Counted from the first letter of the stretch, positions 28,521 to 38,346 are shown. The stretch: DNA of 64,000 bases from Streptococcus sp. 2342 (GCF_013276795.1 NZ_VMLR01000004.1:1-64000), one strand, 5' to 3'. Translations and numbers: made by a program. The notes: a model not told the origin generated them from the letters alone.

Positions 28521-29246
28521 ATGGCGAATCCCAAGTATAAACGTATTTTAATCAAGTTATCAGGTGAAGCCCTTGCCGGAGAACGTGGCGTAGGGATTGA
28601 TATCCAAACAGTTCAAACAATCGCAAAAGAGATTCAAGAAGTTCATAGCTTAGGTATCGAAATTGCCCTTGTTATCGGTGGAGGAAATCTCTGGCGTGGT
28701 GAACCTGCTGCAGAAGCAGGAATGGACCGCGTTCAGGCAGATTACACAGGAATGCTTGGGACTGTTATGAATGCTCTTGTGATGGCAGATTCATTGCAAC
28801 AAGTTGGTGTCGATACGCGTGTACAAACAGCGATTGCCATGCAACAAGTGGCAGAGCCCTATGTACGTGGACGTGCCCTTCGTCACCTTGAAAAAGGCCG
28901 TATCGTTATCTTTGGTGCCGGAATTGGTTCACCATACTTCTCAACAGATACAACAGCGGCTCTTCGTGCAGCTGAAATCGAAGCAGATGCCATCCTTATG
29001 GCTAAAAATGGCGTCGACGGTGTTTACAATGCCGATCCTAAGAAAGACAAGACAGCCGTTAAGTTTGAAGAATTGACTCACCGTGACGTTATCAATAAAG
29101 GTCTTCGTATCATGGACTCAACAGCTTCAACCCTCTCAATGGACAACGACATTGACTTGGTTGTCTTCAACATGAACCAACCAGGCAACATCAAACGTGT
29201 CGTATTTGGTGAAAATATCGGAACAACAGTTTCAAATAATATCTAA
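28521..29246 (+). CDS. pyrH: UMP kinase
   Basis: 241 residues of the amino-acid kinase fold. It phosphorylates UMP to UDP. Motifs are [41 protein letters not shown] and [15 protein letters not shown] 28521 is preceded by AAGGAGAG; a GTG six bases earlier is less likely. The promoter TGATAAAAT lies at 28485-28493. It pairs with frr 20 bp downstream, as in most Firmicutes. Confidence 0.97.
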   Translation: MANPKYKRILIKLSGEALAGERGVGIDIQTVQTIAKEIQEVHSLGIEIALVIGGGNLWRGEPAAEAGMDRVQADYTGMLGTVMNALVMADSLQQVGVDTRVQTAIAMQQVAEPYVRGRALRHLEKGRIVIFGAGIGSPYFSTDTTAALRAAEIEADAILMAKNGVDGVYNADPKKDKTAVKFEELTHRDVINKGLRIMDSTASTLSMDNDIDLVVFNMNQPGNIKRVVFGENIGTTVSNNI

Positions 29247-29266
29247 GAAAAGGAATAAGAAAGATT

Positions 29267-29824
29267 ATGGCTAACGCAATTATTGAAAAAGCTAAAGAGA
29301 GAATGACCCAGTCTCACCAATCACTTGCTCGTGAATTTGGTGGTATTCGTGCTGGCCGTGCCAATGCAAGCTTGCTTGACCGTGTACATGTAGAATACTA
29401 CGGAGTAGAAACTCCTCTTAACCAAATCGCTTCAATTACGATTCCAGAAGCGCGTGTTTTGTTGGTGACACCATTTGACAAATCTTCATTGAAAGACATC
29501 GAACGTGCCTTGAACGCTTCTGATCTTGGTATCACACCAGCTAATGACGGTTCTGTGATTCGCTTGGTTATCCCAGCTCTTACAGAAGAAACTCGTCGTG
29601 ACCTTGCTAAAGAAGTGAAGAAGGTCGGTGAGAATGCTAAAGTGGCTGTCCGCAATATCCGTCGCGATGCTATGGACGAAGCTAAGAAACAAGAAAAAGC
29701 AAAAGAAATCACTGAAGACGAATTGAAGACTCTTGAAAAAGACATTCAAAAAGTAACAGACGATGCTGTCAAACACATCGATGACATGACTGCTAATAAA
29801 GAAAAAGAACTTTTGGAAGTCTAA
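29267..29824 (+). CDS. frr: Ribosome recycling factor
   Basis: 185 residues. With EF-G it splits the post-termination ribosome. The three-helix bundle has the conserved [17 protein letters not shown] and [14 protein letters not shown] segments and the C-terminal coiled coil. It is cotranscribed with pyrH. Confidence 0.98.
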   Translation: MANAIIEKAKERMTQSHQSLAREFGGIRAGRANASLLDRVHVEYYGVETPLNQIASITIPEARVLLVTPFDKSSLKDIERALNASDLGITPANDGSVIRLVIPALTEETRRDLAKEVKKVGENAKVAVRNIRRDAMDEAKKQEKAKEITEDELKTLEKDIQKVTDDAVKHIDDMTANKEKELLEV

Positions 29825-29835
29825 AAATAAACAGA

Positions 29836-29866
29836 AAAACTCAGTTGGCATTGCTGGCTGAGTTTT
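29836..29866 (+). terminator. Hairpin between frr and cvfB
   Basis: AAAACTCAG pairs with CTGAGTTTT across a 13-base loop. The T-run is short, so it may be a partial terminator that lowers cvfB expression relative to frr. Confidence 0.5.
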
Positions 29867-29883
29867 ATTCGAAAGAAGGAAAT

Positions 29884-30738
29884 ATGAATACAAATCTTGC
29901 AAGTTTTATCGTTGGACTGATCATCGATGAAAACGACCGTTTTTACTTTGTGCAAAAGGATGGTCAAACCTATGCTCTTGCTAAGGAAGAGGGCCAACAT
30001 ACAGTAGGGGATACGGTCAAAGGTTTTGCATACACGGATATGAAGCAAAAACTCCGATTGACAACTCTAGAAGTGACTGCCACTCAGGACCAATTTGGTT
30101 GGGGACGTGTCACAGAGGTTCGTAAGGACTTGGGTGTCTTTGTGGATACAGGCCTTCCTGACAAGGAAATCGTTGTGTCACTCGATATTCTCCCTGAGTT
30201 CAAGGAACTCTGGCCTAAGAAGGGCGACCAACTCTACATCCGTCTTGAAGTGGACAAGAAAGACCGTATCTGGGGCCTCTTGGCTTATCAAGAAGACTTC
30301 CAACGTCTAGCTCGTCCTGCCTACAACAACATGCAGAACCAAAACTGGCCAGCCATTGTTTACCGCCTCAAGCTGTCAGGAACTTTTGTTTACCTGCCAG
30401 AAAATAACATGCTTGGCTTTATCCATCCTAGCGAGCGTTACACAGAGCCACGTTTGGGGCAAGTATTAGAAGCGCGCGTTATTGGTTTCCGTGAAGTGGA
30501 CCGTACCTTGAACCTCTCCCTCAAACCACGTTCTTTTGAGATGTTGGAAAATGATGCCCAGATGATTTTGACTTATTTAGAAAGAAATGGCGGTTTCATG
30601 ACCTTAAATGATAAGTCATCTCCAGACGATATCAAGGCAACCTTTGGCATTTCTAAAGGTCAGTTCAAGAAAGCACTCGGTGGTTTGATGAAGGCTGGTA
30701 AAATCAAGCAAGACCAGTTTGGGACAGAGTTGATCTAG
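29884..30738 (+). CDS. cvfB: CvfB-family S1-domain RNA-binding protein
   Basis: 284 residues. CvfB proteins (Staphylococcus 'conserved virulence factor B', Bacillus YitL) have three S1 RNA-binding domains and a C-terminal winged helix. Here the S1-like pattern is visible around residues 60-130 ([26 protein letters not shown]) and 150-215 ([24 protein letters not shown]); the winged helix is the last 60 residues ([21 protein letters not shown]). Its exact RNA targets are unknown. ATG 29884 follows AGAAGGAAAT and is preferred over an in-frame codon inside the preceding hairpin. Confidence 0.85.
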   Translation: MNTNLASFIVGLIIDENDRFYFVQKDGQTYALAKEEGQHTVGDTVKGFAYTDMKQKLRLTTLEVTATQDQFGWGRVTEVRKDLGVFVDTGLPDKEIVVSLDILPEFKELWPKKGDQLYIRLEVDKKDRIWGLLAYQEDFQRLARPAYNNMQNQNWPAIVYRLKLSGTFVYLPENNMLGFIHPSERYTEPRLGQVLEARVIGFREVDRTLNLSLKPRSFEMLENDAQMILTYLERNGGFMTLNDKSSPDDIKATFGISKGQFKKALGGLMKAGKIKQDQFGTELI

Positions 30739-30746
30739 GGAGACTT

Positions 30747-30962
30747 ATGAGAAAATCATTTTACACTTGGCTCATGACCGAGCGCAATCCTAAAAGCAAC
30801 AGTCCCAAGGCTATATTGGCAGACCTAGCTTTTGAGGAGTCAGCCTTCCCAAAACACACAGATGATTTTGATGAGGTGAGTCGCTTTTTGGAGGAGCATG
30901 CCAGTTTCTCTTTTAACCTAGGAGATTTTGACGCTATCTGGCAAGAATACTTAGAACACTAG
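30747..30962 (+). CDS. yozE: YozE family protein (UPF0346)
   Basis: 71 residues, starting [17 protein letters not shown] and rich in acidic and aromatic residues ([16 protein letters not shown]). The pattern and the site next to cvfB match the YozE/UPF0346 family, a small helical SAM-like fold of unknown function in Firmicutes. It starts eight bases after the cvfB stop, preceded by AGGGAGA. Confidence 0.88.
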   Translation: MRKSFYTWLMTERNPKSNSPKAILADLAFEESAFPKHTDDFDEVSRFLEEHASFSFNLGDFDAIWQEYLEH

Positions 30963-31047
30963 ACTTTATTCATTAGGTTTGGGCTAGTAATTTATCCATC
31001 CCTTTGCTATAATAAAAAGAAATAAAAGGATTAGAGAGGTTCTTTAT

Positions 31048-32043
31048 TTGAAGGAACATTCAATTGACATTCAACTGAGTCATCCAGATGACCTGTTTCA
31101 TCTTTTTGGTTCCAATGAACGCCATCTTCGTTTGATGGAAGAAGAGCTTGATGTGGTGATTCATGCCCGTACGGAGATTGTCCAGGTTTTGGGAGAAGAG
31201 ACTGCCTGTGAGGAAGCTCGTCAGGTTATTCAAGCTCTCATGGTCTTGGTGAATCGTGGGATGACGGTTGGGACGCCAGATGTGGTGACTGCGATTAGCA
31301 TGGTCAAAAACGATGAAATCGACAAATTTGTCGCCCTTTATGAAGAAGAAATTATCAAGGATAATACAGGGAAGCCTATCCGTGTCAAAACACTAGGTCA
31401 AAAACTTTATGTGGACAGTGTTAAACAGCATGATGTGACCTTTGGAATCGGACCTGCAGGAACAGGGAAGACCTTTCTTGCAGTGACCTTGGCAGTGACT
31501 GCCCTTAAACGTGGTCAGGTTAAGCGGATTATCCTAACACGCCCGGCAGTGGAAGCTGGCGAGAGTCTAGGTTTTCTTCCGGGAGATCTTAAAGAGAAGG
31601 TAGATCCTTACCTTCGACCTGTTTATGATGCCTTGTATCAGATTCTGGGGAAAGACCAAACGACTCGTCTCATGGAGCGTGAAATTATCGAAATCGCCCC
31701 CCTTGCCTATATGCGTGGACGAACCTTGGATGATGCCTTTGTCATTCTCGATGAGGCGCAAAATACGACTATCATGCAGATGAAGATGTTTTTGACTCGT
31801 TTAGGTTTTAATTCTAAGATGATTGTCAATGGAGATATCAGTCAGATTGACTTACCACGTAATGTCAAGTCCGGTTTGATTGATGCCCAAGAAAAGCTCA
31901 AGAACATTCACCAGATTGACTTTGTTCATTTTTCAGCTAAGGATGTGGTTCGCCATCCAGTTGTTGCTCAGATTATTCGAGCTTATGAACCAGCTCCAGT
32001 TAAAAAAGAAGAGAGTGAAGAAGTCCAAGAAGAAACAGAATAG
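31048..32043 (+). CDS. phoH: PhoH family ATPase
   Basis: 331 residues. Walker A is GPAGTGKT near residue 140 and Walker B is FVILDEAQNTT; these are diagnostic of PhoH/YbeZ, an ATPase found with YbeY and linked to RNA metabolism. ybeY itself is about 12 kb downstream here. The start is TTG 31048 (MKEHSIDIQLSHPDD): AGAGG lies nine bases upstream and no ATG or GTG fits. The promoter is TGCTATAAT at 31005-31013. The C-terminal tail is very acidic (EESEEVQEETE). Confidence 0.93.
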   Translation: MKEHSIDIQLSHPDDLFHLFGSNERHLRLMEEELDVVIHARTEIVQVLGEETACEEARQVIQALMVLVNRGMTVGTPDVVTAISMVKNDEIDKFVALYEEEIIKDNTGKPIRVKTLGQKLYVDSVKQHDVTFGIGPAGTGKTFLAVTLAVTALKRGQVKRIILTRPAVEAGESLGFLPGDLKEKVDPYLRPVYDALYQILGKDQTTRLMEREIIEIAPLAYMRGRTLDDAFVILDEAQNTTIMQMKMFLTRLGFNSKMIVNGDISQIDLPRNVKSGLIDAQEKLKNIHQIDFVHFSAKDVVRHPVVAQIIRAYEPAPVKKEESEEVQEETE

Positions 32044-32047
32044 CAAA

Positions 32048-32081
32048 AAAGAGCAGTTCAGGTGGACTTGCTCTTTCTTTT
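32048..32081. terminator. Bidirectional terminator between phoH and ald
   Basis: AAAGAGCA (32048-32055) pairs with TGCTCTTT (32069-32076). T-rich on the plus strand after the stem and T6 on the minus strand, fitting the convergent genes. Confidence 0.8.
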
Positions 32082-32099
32082 ATCTGATAATTAGATTTT

Positions 32100-33212
32100 T
32101 TATACTAGTTCATCAATTGGAGTATGTTTTTTATTGAGGCCTTGGGCTACTGGAAGACTGGTTAAGTAACCTTGATAAGTGGTAACACCTTGGCGCAAGC
32201 CCTCATCTTCAGAGATTGCTTGTACAAAACCTTTACCAGCCAAAGCTTCGATATAAGGAAGAGTGACATTGGTTAGGGCAATGGTTGAAGTACGAGCAAC
32301 CGCACCAGGTATATTGGCAACGGCATAGTGGAGAACACCGTGTTTTTCATAGACAGGTTCATCATGCGTTGACACACGGTCAGCTGTTTCGATAACGCCA
32401 CCTTGGTCAACGGCAACATCCACAATGACTGAACCTGGGCGCATTTGCTTGACCATCTCATCAGTCACCAATTTTGGTGCTTTGGAACCAGGGATAAGAA
32501 CCGCTCCGATCACCACATCCGCATCTCTCACACTTGCTTCGATGTTAAATGAATTTGACATAAGTGTTTGGATTTGATGGCCAAAGACCTCCTCTAAAAT
32601 GGAGAGACGTTTAGCACTGTTATCAAGGATGGTTACTTGTGCACCAAGACCAAGAGCAATTCGAGCAGCATGGGTACCTACGACACCGCCACCGATGATG
32701 GTTACTTTCCCTTTAGGTACACCTGGCACACCACCCAGTAAGACACCAGAACCTCCTGCTTGCTTAGTTAGGAAATGAGCACCGATTTGGACTGCCATAC
32801 GGCCTGCAACCTCACTCATAGGTACGAGGAGTGGTAATTGACCTTGGGAATCACGGACAGTTTCATAGGCAATCCCAGTTGTTTTTGCTTCCAACATAGC
32901 ATCTGCTAATTCTGGAGCAGCGGCCATGTGCAAGTAGGTGAAGAGAAGCAGGTCGTCACGTAAGTAATCATATTCAGAAGCTAATGGTTCTTTTACTTTC
33001 ACGACTAACTCTGCAGACCAGGCCTCACCAGCAGTAGCGACAATTTCAGCTCCTTGCTTTTGATAGTCAGCATCAGTAAAGCCAGAACCGAGACCAGCAT
33101 TTGTTTCGATAAGGACACGATGACCACGACCGACTAAGCTGTGGACACCAGCAGGTGTGAGGGCAACACGGTTTTCATTATTCTTAATCTCTTTTGGAAT
33201 TCCGATTAACAT
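32100..33212 (-). CDS. ald: Alanine dehydrogenase
   Basis: 370 residues, full length. It interconverts L-alanine and pyruvate plus ammonia with NAD. The N-terminal signature [20 protein letters not shown] holds the catalytic region and Arg that binds pyruvate; the NAD motif is [20 protein letters not shown] near residue 170; the second signature ([11 protein letters not shown]) is present. The frame is intact from ATG to stop, worth noting because the pneumococcal counterpart is, from memory, often annotated as frameshifted. It stands alone, convergent with phoH. Confidence 0.95.
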   Translation of the reverse strand: MLIGIPKEIKNNENRVALTPAGVHSLVGRGHRVLIETNAGLGSGFTDADYQKQGAEIVATAGEAWSAELVVKVKEPLASEYDYLRDDLLLFTYLHMAAAPELADAMLEAKTTGIAYETVRDSQGQLPLLVPMSEVAGRMAVQIGAHFLTKQAGGSGVLLGGVPGVPKGKVTIIGGGVVGTHAARIALGLGAQVTILDNSAKRLSILEEVFGHQIQTLMSNSFNIEASVRDADVVIGAVLIPGSKAPKLVTDEMVKQMRPGSVIVDVAVDQGGVIETADRVSTHDEPVYEKHGVLHYAVANIPGAVARTSTIALTNVTLPYIEALAGKGFVQAISEDEGLRQGVTTYQGYLTSLPVAQGLNKKHTPIDELV

Positions 33213-33295
33213 AGAGAAAAACTCACTTTCTATTGACGGGTTGTAAATGATTTATCACAATTATCTATAAAATAAGGTGATGATTTTATTCTATA

Positions 33296-33309
33296 TGAAA
33301 CCGCTTTAA
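33296..33309. promoter_or_regulatory. Possible cre (CcpA) site upstream of ald
   Basis: TGAAACCGCTTTAA matches the cre consensus TGWAANCGNTNWCA at 13 of 14 positions. It lies about 85 bp upstream of the ald start, next to a possible minus-strand -10 (TAGAAT at 33292-33287). It could also act on the divergent acetyltransferase gene. Weak evidence on its own. Confidence 0.35.
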
Positions 33310-33383
33310 AAAGCAAGAAAAATTTGTTATCACTTCTTTTTTATGCTATACTGATAGAAAATACTTTTGAATGGTAGAAACGT

Positions 33384-33953
33384 ATGGAATCAATTTTTGT
33401 AAAACTTGCCCAGTATCCGTCTATAGAAACGGAGCGTTTATTGCTTAGACCTGTAACCTTGGACGATGCGGAAGCAATGTTTGACTATGCCTCGGACAAG
33501 GATAATACACGTTACACTTTTCTAACCAATCAAAATTTAGAAGAAACCAAAAATAATATTGCTCAGTTCTACTTGGCTAATCCCTTGGGACGTTGGGGAA
33601 TAGAACTAAAAAGCAATGGTCAGTTTATCGGAACCATTGACTTGCACAAGATTGATTCTGTTCTTAAGAAGGCAGCTATTGGCTACATTATCAATAAAAA
33701 GTATTGGAATCAAGGATTGACGACAGAATCCAATCGTGCCGTAATTGAGCTGGCTTTTGAGAAGATTGGAATGAACAAGTTGACCGCCCTTTACGATAAG
33801 GCTAATCCCGCGTCAGGAAAGGTCATGGAGAAATCAGGAATGCGTTTTTCTCACGAAGAAGCTTATGCTTGTATGGACCAGCATGAAGAAGGCCGAATCG
33901 TGACAAGAGTTCATTATGTCTTGACCAAGGAAGACTATTTTGCAAATAAATAA
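33384..33953 (+). CDS. GNAT family N-acetyltransferase (RimJ/RimL-like)
   Basis: 189 residues. The fold is recognisable from ETERLLLRPVTLDDAEAMF at the start, the central beta strands (GTIDLHKIDS), AAIGYIINKKYWNQGLTTESNRAVIELAF (acetyl-CoA binding region with the Q-G-L-T turn) and LYDKANPASGKVMEKSGM near the C-terminus. Such enzymes acetylate protein N-termini or small amines; the acceptor is unknown. An extended -10 TGCTATACT lies about 40 bp upstream. A terminator follows. Confidence 0.88.
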   Translation: MESIFVKLAQYPSIETERLLLRPVTLDDAEAMFDYASDKDNTRYTFLTNQNLEETKNNIAQFYLANPLGRWGIELKSNGQFIGTIDLHKIDSVLKKAAIGYIINKKYWNQGLTTESNRAVIELAFEKIGMNKLTALYDKANPASGKVMEKSGMRFSHEEAYACMDQHEEGRIVTRVHYVLTKEDYFANK

Positions 33954-33954
33954 G

Positions 33955-33985
33955 CAGTTGAAAAGAAATTTTCAACTGTTTTTTC
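33955..33985 (+). terminator. Terminator after the acetyltransferase gene
   Basis: CAGTTGAAAA-GAAA-TTTTCAACTG followed by TTTTTT; it ends eight bases before the comEA cin-box. Confidence 0.9.
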
Positions 33986-33992
33986 TTTCTCT

Positions 33993-34000
33993 TACGAATA
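33993..34000 (+). promoter_or_regulatory. cin-box (SigX/ComX promoter) of comEA-comEC
   Basis: TACGAATA, the pneumococcal combox recognised by the competence sigma factor SigX, 20 bases before the comEA ATG and just after the T-rich tract. Confidence 0.92.
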
Positions 34001-34019
34001 ATCTAAGAGAGGAGAATAT

Positions 34020-34670
34020 ATGGAAGCAATTATCGAGAAAATCAAAGAGTATAAAATCATTGTTATCTGTACAGGTCTAGGCTTGCTTGTTGGCGGATTT
34101 TTCCTGCTAAAACCAGCTCCACAAACATCTGTAAAAGAAACGAATTTACAGGCTGAAGTTGCAGCTGTTTCCAAGGATTCATCGACCGAAAAGGAAGTGA
34201 AAAAGGAAGAAAAGGATGAACCCCTTGAACAAGATTTAATTACAGTAGATGTCAAAGGTGCTGTTAAAGCACCTGGAATTTATGATTTGCCGGTAGGTAG
34301 TCGGGTCAATGATGCTGTTCAGAAGGCTGGTGGCTTGACAGAGCAAGCAGACAGTAAGGCACTCAATCTAGCTCAGAAAGTTAGTGATGAGGCTCTGGTT
34401 TACGTTCCTACTAAGGGAGAAGAGACAGCTAGTCAACAGACTGGTTCTGGAGTGGCTTCTTCAACAAGCAAGGAAAAGAAGGTCAATCTCAACAAGGCCA
34501 GTCTGGAAGAACTCAAGCAGGTCAAGGGACTGGGAGGAAAACGAGCTCAGGACATTATCGACCATCGTGAGGCAAATGGGAAATTCAAGTCAGTAGACGA
34601 GCTCAAGAAAGTCTCTGGCATTGGTGCCAAGACCATAGAAAAGCTAAAAGATTATGTTACAGTGGATTAA
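34020..34670 (+). CDS. comEA: Competence DNA receptor ComEA
   Basis: 216 residues. A single N-terminal membrane anchor (about residues 12-32) is followed by a charged linker, a SLBB-like oligomerisation domain (TVDVKGAVKAPGIYDLPVGSRV) and a C-terminal pair of helix-hairpin-helix motifs (KVNLNKASLEELKQVKGLGGKRAQ, GKFKSVDELKKVSGIG) that bind double-stranded DNA. It captures incoming DNA outside the membrane and passes it to the ComEC channel. Expression is controlled by the cin-box at 33993. It overlaps comEC by 17 bp. Both uptake genes are intact. Confidence 0.97.
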   Translation: MEAIIEKIKEYKIIVICTGLGLLVGGFFLLKPAPQTSVKETNLQAEVAAVSKDSSTEKEVKKEEKDEPLEQDLITVDVKGAVKAPGIYDLPVGSRVNDAVQKAGGLTEQADSKALNLAQKVSDEALVYVPTKGEETASQQTGSGVASSTSKEKKVNLNKASLEELKQVKGLGGKRAQDIIDHREANGKFKSVDELKKVSGIGAKTIEKLKDYVTVD

Positions 34671-36894
34671 GAATTTCTCAATTCCTCTAATTTACCTGAG
34701 TTTTCTGTTGCTTTGGCTTTACTACGCCATTTTTTCAGCATCCTATCTTGCTTTGTTGGGCTTCGTTTTTCTGCTAGTCTGCCTCTTTATCCAATTTCCT
34801 TGGAAATCTGCGGGCAAAGTTCTAATGATTTGCGGAGTCTTTGGCTTTTGGTTTCTGTTTCAAAATTGGCAACAGAGTCAAGCGGGTCAAAATTTGGCGT
34901 ATTCTGTTGAAAGGGTACGGATTTTGACTGACACTATTAAGGTCAATGGTGACAGTCTATCCTTTCGTGGCAAGTCTGATGGACTCATTTTTCAAGTTTA
35001 TTATAAACTCCAGTCCGAGGAGGAGAAAGAAGCCTTTCAAACCTTGACAGACCTTTATGATATAGAACTAGAAGGAAAACTTTCGGAGCCAGAAGGGAAG
35101 AGAAATTTTGGTGGCTTTGACTACCGAGCCTATCTGAAGACTCAGGGAATTTACCAGACTCTCAATATAAAAAGAATCCAGTCGCTTCAAAAAGTCGGCA
35201 GTTGGGATATAGGTGAAAACCTGTCCAGTTTACGCCGTAAGGCTGTGGTTTGGATTAAGACGCACTTTCCAGACCCTATGCGCAATTACATGACAGGGCT
35301 TCTATTAGGACATCTGGACACCGACTTTGAAGAGATGAATGAGCTTTATTCCAGTCTAGGAATTATTCATCTTTTTGCCTTGTCGGGCATGCAGGTAGGA
35401 TTTTTCATGGATGGCTTTAAGAAACTACTCTTGCGATTAGGCTTGATCCAAGAAAAGTTGAGGTGGCTGACTTATCCCTTTTCCCTTATCTATGCTGGTC
35501 TGACAGGATTTTCGGTATCGGTCATTCGCAGTCTCTTGCAGAAGCTACTGGCTCAACATGGTGTTAAGGGCTTGGATAATTTTGCCTTGACGGTGCTTGT
35601 CCTCTTTATTGTCATGCCAAACTTTTTCTTGACTGCAGGAGGAGTTTTGTCATGTGCTTATGCTTTTATCTTGACTATGACAAGCAAAGAAGGGGAGGGG
35701 CTTAAGGCTGTTGCCAGAGAAAGTCTAGTCATTTCCTTGGGAATATTGCCCATTTTATCCTTCTATTTTGCAGAATTTCAGCCTTGGTCTATCCTTTTGA
35801 CCTTTGTCTTTTCCTTTCTATTTGACTTAATCTTCTTACCGCTCCTGTCTATCTTATTTGCCCTTTCCTTTCTCTATCCAGTCATTCAGCTGAATTTTAT
35901 TTTTGAATGGTTGGAGGGAATGATTCGCTTTGTATCACAGGTGGCAAGTAGACCGCTTGTCTTTGGACAACCCAATGCATGGCTTTTAATTTTATTGTTA
36001 ATTTCCTTGGCATTAGTTTATGATTTGAGGAAAAACATTAAAAGGCTAATGGTGTTGAGCTTATTGATTACAGGTCTCTTTTTCTTGACCAAGTATCCAC
36101 TAGAAAATGAAATCACCATGCTGGATGTGGGGCAAGGCGAAAGTATTTTCCTACGGGATGTAGCTGGTAAAACTATTCTCATAGATGTAGGTGGCAAGGC
36201 AGAATCTGATAAGAAAATCGAAAAATGGCAAGAAAAGACGACGACCAGCAATGCTCAGCGAACCTTGATTCCCTATCTTAAAAGTCGAGGAGTAGCCAAG
36301 ATTGACCAGCTAATTTTGACCAACACGGACAAGGAACATGTTGGAGATTTGTTGGAGGTGAGCAAGGAATTCCATGTAGGCGAAATTTTAGTGTCAAAAG
36401 GCAGTCTAAAACAGAAGGAATTTGTGGCAGAACTACAGGCGACTCAAACTAACGTGCGTAGTGTGACAGTAGGGGAGAACTTATCCATTTTTGGAAGTCA
36501 GTTAGAAGTTCTATCTCCAAGGAAAATGGGAGATGGCGATCATGAAGATTCCCTGGTTTTGTATGGAAAACTCTTGGATAAGCACTTTCTCTTCACGGGA
36601 AATTTGGAGGAGAAAGGAGAGAGGGACTTGCTGAAGCACTATCCAGACTTGAAAGTGGATGTTTTGAAAGCTAGCCAACATGGCTCTAAAAAATCACCAA
36701 GTTCAGCCTTTCTAGAACAGCTCAAACCAGAGCTTACTCTTATCTCAGTTGGAAAGAGCAATCGAACGAAACTACCCCATCAGGAAACTTTGACACGACT
36801 GGAAGGTATCAATAGCAAAGTTTATCGAACTGACCAGCAAGGAGCTATACGATTTAAAGGTTGGAAAAGTTGGAAAATCGAAACGGTTGGTTAA
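34654..36894 (+). CDS. comEC: Competence DNA channel ComEC
   Basis: 746 residues. The N-terminal part contains membrane helices and a soluble OB-like loop; the central competence domain (LLLGHLDTDFEEMNELYSSLGIIHLFALSGMQVGF) is diagnostic; the C-terminal third is a metallo-beta-lactamase domain (MLDVGQGESIFLRD, DVGGK, NTDKEHVGD, KASQHGSKKS). The fourth position of the HxHxDH motif is altered (TNTDKEHVGD) as in other ComEC proteins. It carries single-stranded DNA across the membrane. It is cotranscribed and translationally coupled with comEA. Confidence 0.96.
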   Translation: MLQWIKNFSIPLIYLSFLLLWLYYAIFSASYLALLGFVFLLVCLFIQFPWKSAGKVLMICGVFGFWFLFQNWQQSQAGQNLAYSVERVRILTDTIKVNGDSLSFRGKSDGLIFQVYYKLQSEEEKEAFQTLTDLYDIELEGKLSEPEGKRNFGGFDYRAYLKTQGIYQTLNIKRIQSLQKVGSWDIGENLSSLRRKAVVWIKTHFPDPMRNYMTGLLLGHLDTDFEEMNELYSSLGIIHLFALSGMQVGFFMDGFKKLLLRLGLIQEKLRWLTYPFSLIYAGLTGFSVSVIRSLLQKLLAQHGVKGLDNFALTVLVLFIVMPNFFLTAGGVLSCAYAFILTMTSKEGEGLKAVARESLVISLGILPILSFYFAEFQPWSILLTFVFSFLFDLIFLPLLSILFALSFLYPVIQLNFIFEWLEGMIRFVSQVASRPLVFGQPNAWLLILLLISLALVYDLRKNIKRLMVLSLLITGLFFLTKYPLENEITMLDVGQGESIFLRDVAGKTILIDVGGKAESDKKIEKWQEKTTTSNAQRTLIPYLKSRGVAKIDQLILTNTDKEHVGDLLEVSKEFHVGEILVSKGSLKQKEFVAELQATQTNVRSVTVGENLSIFGSQLEVLSPRKMGDGDHEDSLVLYGKLLDKHFLFTGNLEEKGERDLLKHYPDLKVDVLKASQHGSKKSPSSAFLEQLKPELTLISVGKSNRTKLPHQETLTRLEGINSKVYRTDQQGAIRFKGWKSWKIETVG

Positions 36895-36929
36895 TGAGCA
36901 GAAACTTTTCAAAAAAATAACTTTTTATC

Positions 36930-36958
36930 TTGACAAGGGCTAGAAAACTTGGTATCAT
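36930..36958 (+). promoter_or_regulatory. Promoter of infC-rpmI-rplT
   Basis: Consensus TTGACA (36930-36935), 17-base spacer and TATCAT (36953-36958) with TGG as extended -10. Confidence 0.8.
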
Positions 36959-36969
36959 ATAAAAGTTGA

Positions 36970-37095
36970 GAAAAGCAGAAGTGAGAGCTTCTCGCCTTGT
37001 GACATTAAGTTGCCTGGCCCTACGGATGAAAAGTTTCTAAGAAACGCTATCATAACGTGCGGGCTTGTATAATTACGAGTCCGCTATTGTTTTTC
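36970..37095 (+). ncRNA. L20-type leader with attenuator upstream of infC
   Basis: The leader of about 150 nt before infC ends in a hairpin GCGGGCTTGT (37059-37068)/ACGAGTCCGC (37075-37084) followed by a T-rich stretch. Upstream, AGAAGTGAGAGCTTCT and further pairings fold the 5' part. In Firmicutes this operon is controlled by L20 binding to its own leader and promoting termination, and the position and terminator fit. The family call is by context; a covariance search would confirm it. Confidence 0.65.
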
Positions 37096-37122
37096 TCTAA
37101 TAAAACAAAAGAGGTGAAAACC

Positions 37123-37644
37123 ATAGCAAAGCAAGACTTATTCATCAATGATGAGATTCGTGTACGTGAAGTTCGCTTGATTGGTCTTGAAGGAGAACAG
37201 CTAGGCATCAAGCCACTCAGTGAAGCGCAAGCTTTGGCTGATAACGCTAATGTTGACCTAGTATTGATTCAACCCCAAGCCAAACCGCCTGTTGCAAAAA
37301 TTATGGACTACGGTAAGTTCAAATTTGAGTACCAGAAGAAGCAAAAAGAACAACGTAAAAAACAAAGTGTTGTTACTGTGAAAGAAGTTCGTCTAAGTCC
37401 AACGATTGACAAGGGTGACTTTGATACAAAACTTCGCAATGCACGCAAATTCCTTGAAAAAGGAAATAAAGTTAAGGTATCTATTCGCTTTAAGGGTCGT
37501 ATGATTACCCATAAAGAGATTGGTGCAAAAGTTTTAGCCGAGTTTGCTGAAGCAACTCAAGATATTGCCATCATCGAACAACGTGCTAAAATGGATGGAC
37601 GTCAAATGTTCATGCAATTGGCGCCAGCGACTGACAAAAAATAA
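37123..37644 (+). CDS. infC: Translation initiation factor IF-3 (probable AUA start)
   Basis: 173 residues if started at ATA 37123 (reading [20 protein letters not shown] after the initiator). AGAGGTGAAAACC gives an ideal ribosome-binding site for that codon, and the N-terminus then matches IF-3. Unusual start codons are a hallmark of infC: IF-3 rejects them and so represses its own synthesis. Automated starts at TTG 37087 or GTG 37057 would fall in the leader terminator. The N-domain, linker and C-domain ([22 protein letters not shown]-like end) are complete. Confidence 0.9.
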
Positions 37645-37676
37645 TTGTCAGAAAGTTAAATAAAGGAGAAAAAATC

Positions 37677-37877
37677 ATGCCAAAACAAAAAACACACCGC
37701 GCATCAGCTAAACGTTTCAAACGTACAGGTTCTGGTGGACTTAAACGTTTCCGTGCTTACACTTCTCACCGTTTCCACGGAAAAACTAAGAAACAACGTC
37801 GTCATCTTCGTAAAGCATCTATGGTGCATTCAGGAGATTACAAACGTATCAAAGCAATGCTTACTCGCTTGAAATAA
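37677..37877 (+). CDS. rpmI: 50S ribosomal protein L35
   Basis: 66 residues, very basic, with the L35 signature [18 protein letters not shown] and [14 protein letters not shown]. It follows infC by 32 bp and has AAGGAGAAAAAATC before the ATG. Confidence 0.98.
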   Translation: MPKQKTHRASAKRFKRTGSGGLKRFRAYTSHRFHGKTKKQRRHLRKASMVHSGDYKRIKAMLTRLK

Positions 37878-37928
37878 TAGTTTGACTGTAAGTAAACAAT
37901 TCTAGGAAATATTTGGAGGAAATAAAAC

Positions 37929-38288
37929 ATGGCACGTGTTAAAGGTGGCGTTGTATCACGCAAACGTCGTAAACGTATTCTTAAATTAGCAAAAGGTTAC
38001 TATGGAGCTAAACACATCTTGTTCCGTACTGCAAAAGAACAAGTAATGAACTCTTACTACTATGCATACCGTGACCGTCGTCAGAAAAAACGTGACTTCC
38101 GCAAATTGTGGATCACTCGTATCAACGCGGCAGCTCGTATGAACGGACTTTCATACTCACAATTGATGCATGGTTTGAAATTGGCTGAGATCGAAGTTAA
38201 CCGTAAAATGCTTGCTGACTTGGCTGTTAACGATGCAGCAGCTTTCACAGCTCTTGCAGATGCAGCTAAAGCAAAACTTGGTAAATAA
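37929..38288 (+). CDS. rplT: 50S ribosomal protein L20
   Basis: 119 residues. The long basic N-terminal helix ([25 protein letters not shown]) and [22 protein letters not shown] are diagnostic. Besides its structural role, L20 is the expected autoregulator of the infC-rpmI-rplT leader. TGGAGGAAATAAAAC precedes the ATG. Confidence 0.98.
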   Translation: MARVKGGVVSRKRRKRILKLAKGYYGAKHILFRTAKEQVMNSYYYAYRDRRQKKRDFRKLWITRINAAARMNGLSYSQLMHGLKLAEIEVNRKMLADLAVNDAAAFTALADAAKAKLGK

Positions 38289-38296
38289 TAACTGAT

Positions 38297-38327
38297 AAGA
38301 CTGGAACAGGATTGTCCCAGTCTTTTT
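38297..38327 (+). terminator. rplT terminator
   Basis: AAGACTGG pairs with CCAGTCTT across a 12-base loop, followed by TTT. Confidence 0.85.
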
Positions 38328-38346
38328 AAAAATAAAGGAGAAGAAT

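Noticed and set aside
36018..36251. 77-codon minus-strand frame in comEC
   Set aside because: It is a shadow of the comEC coding sequence with no supporting signals.
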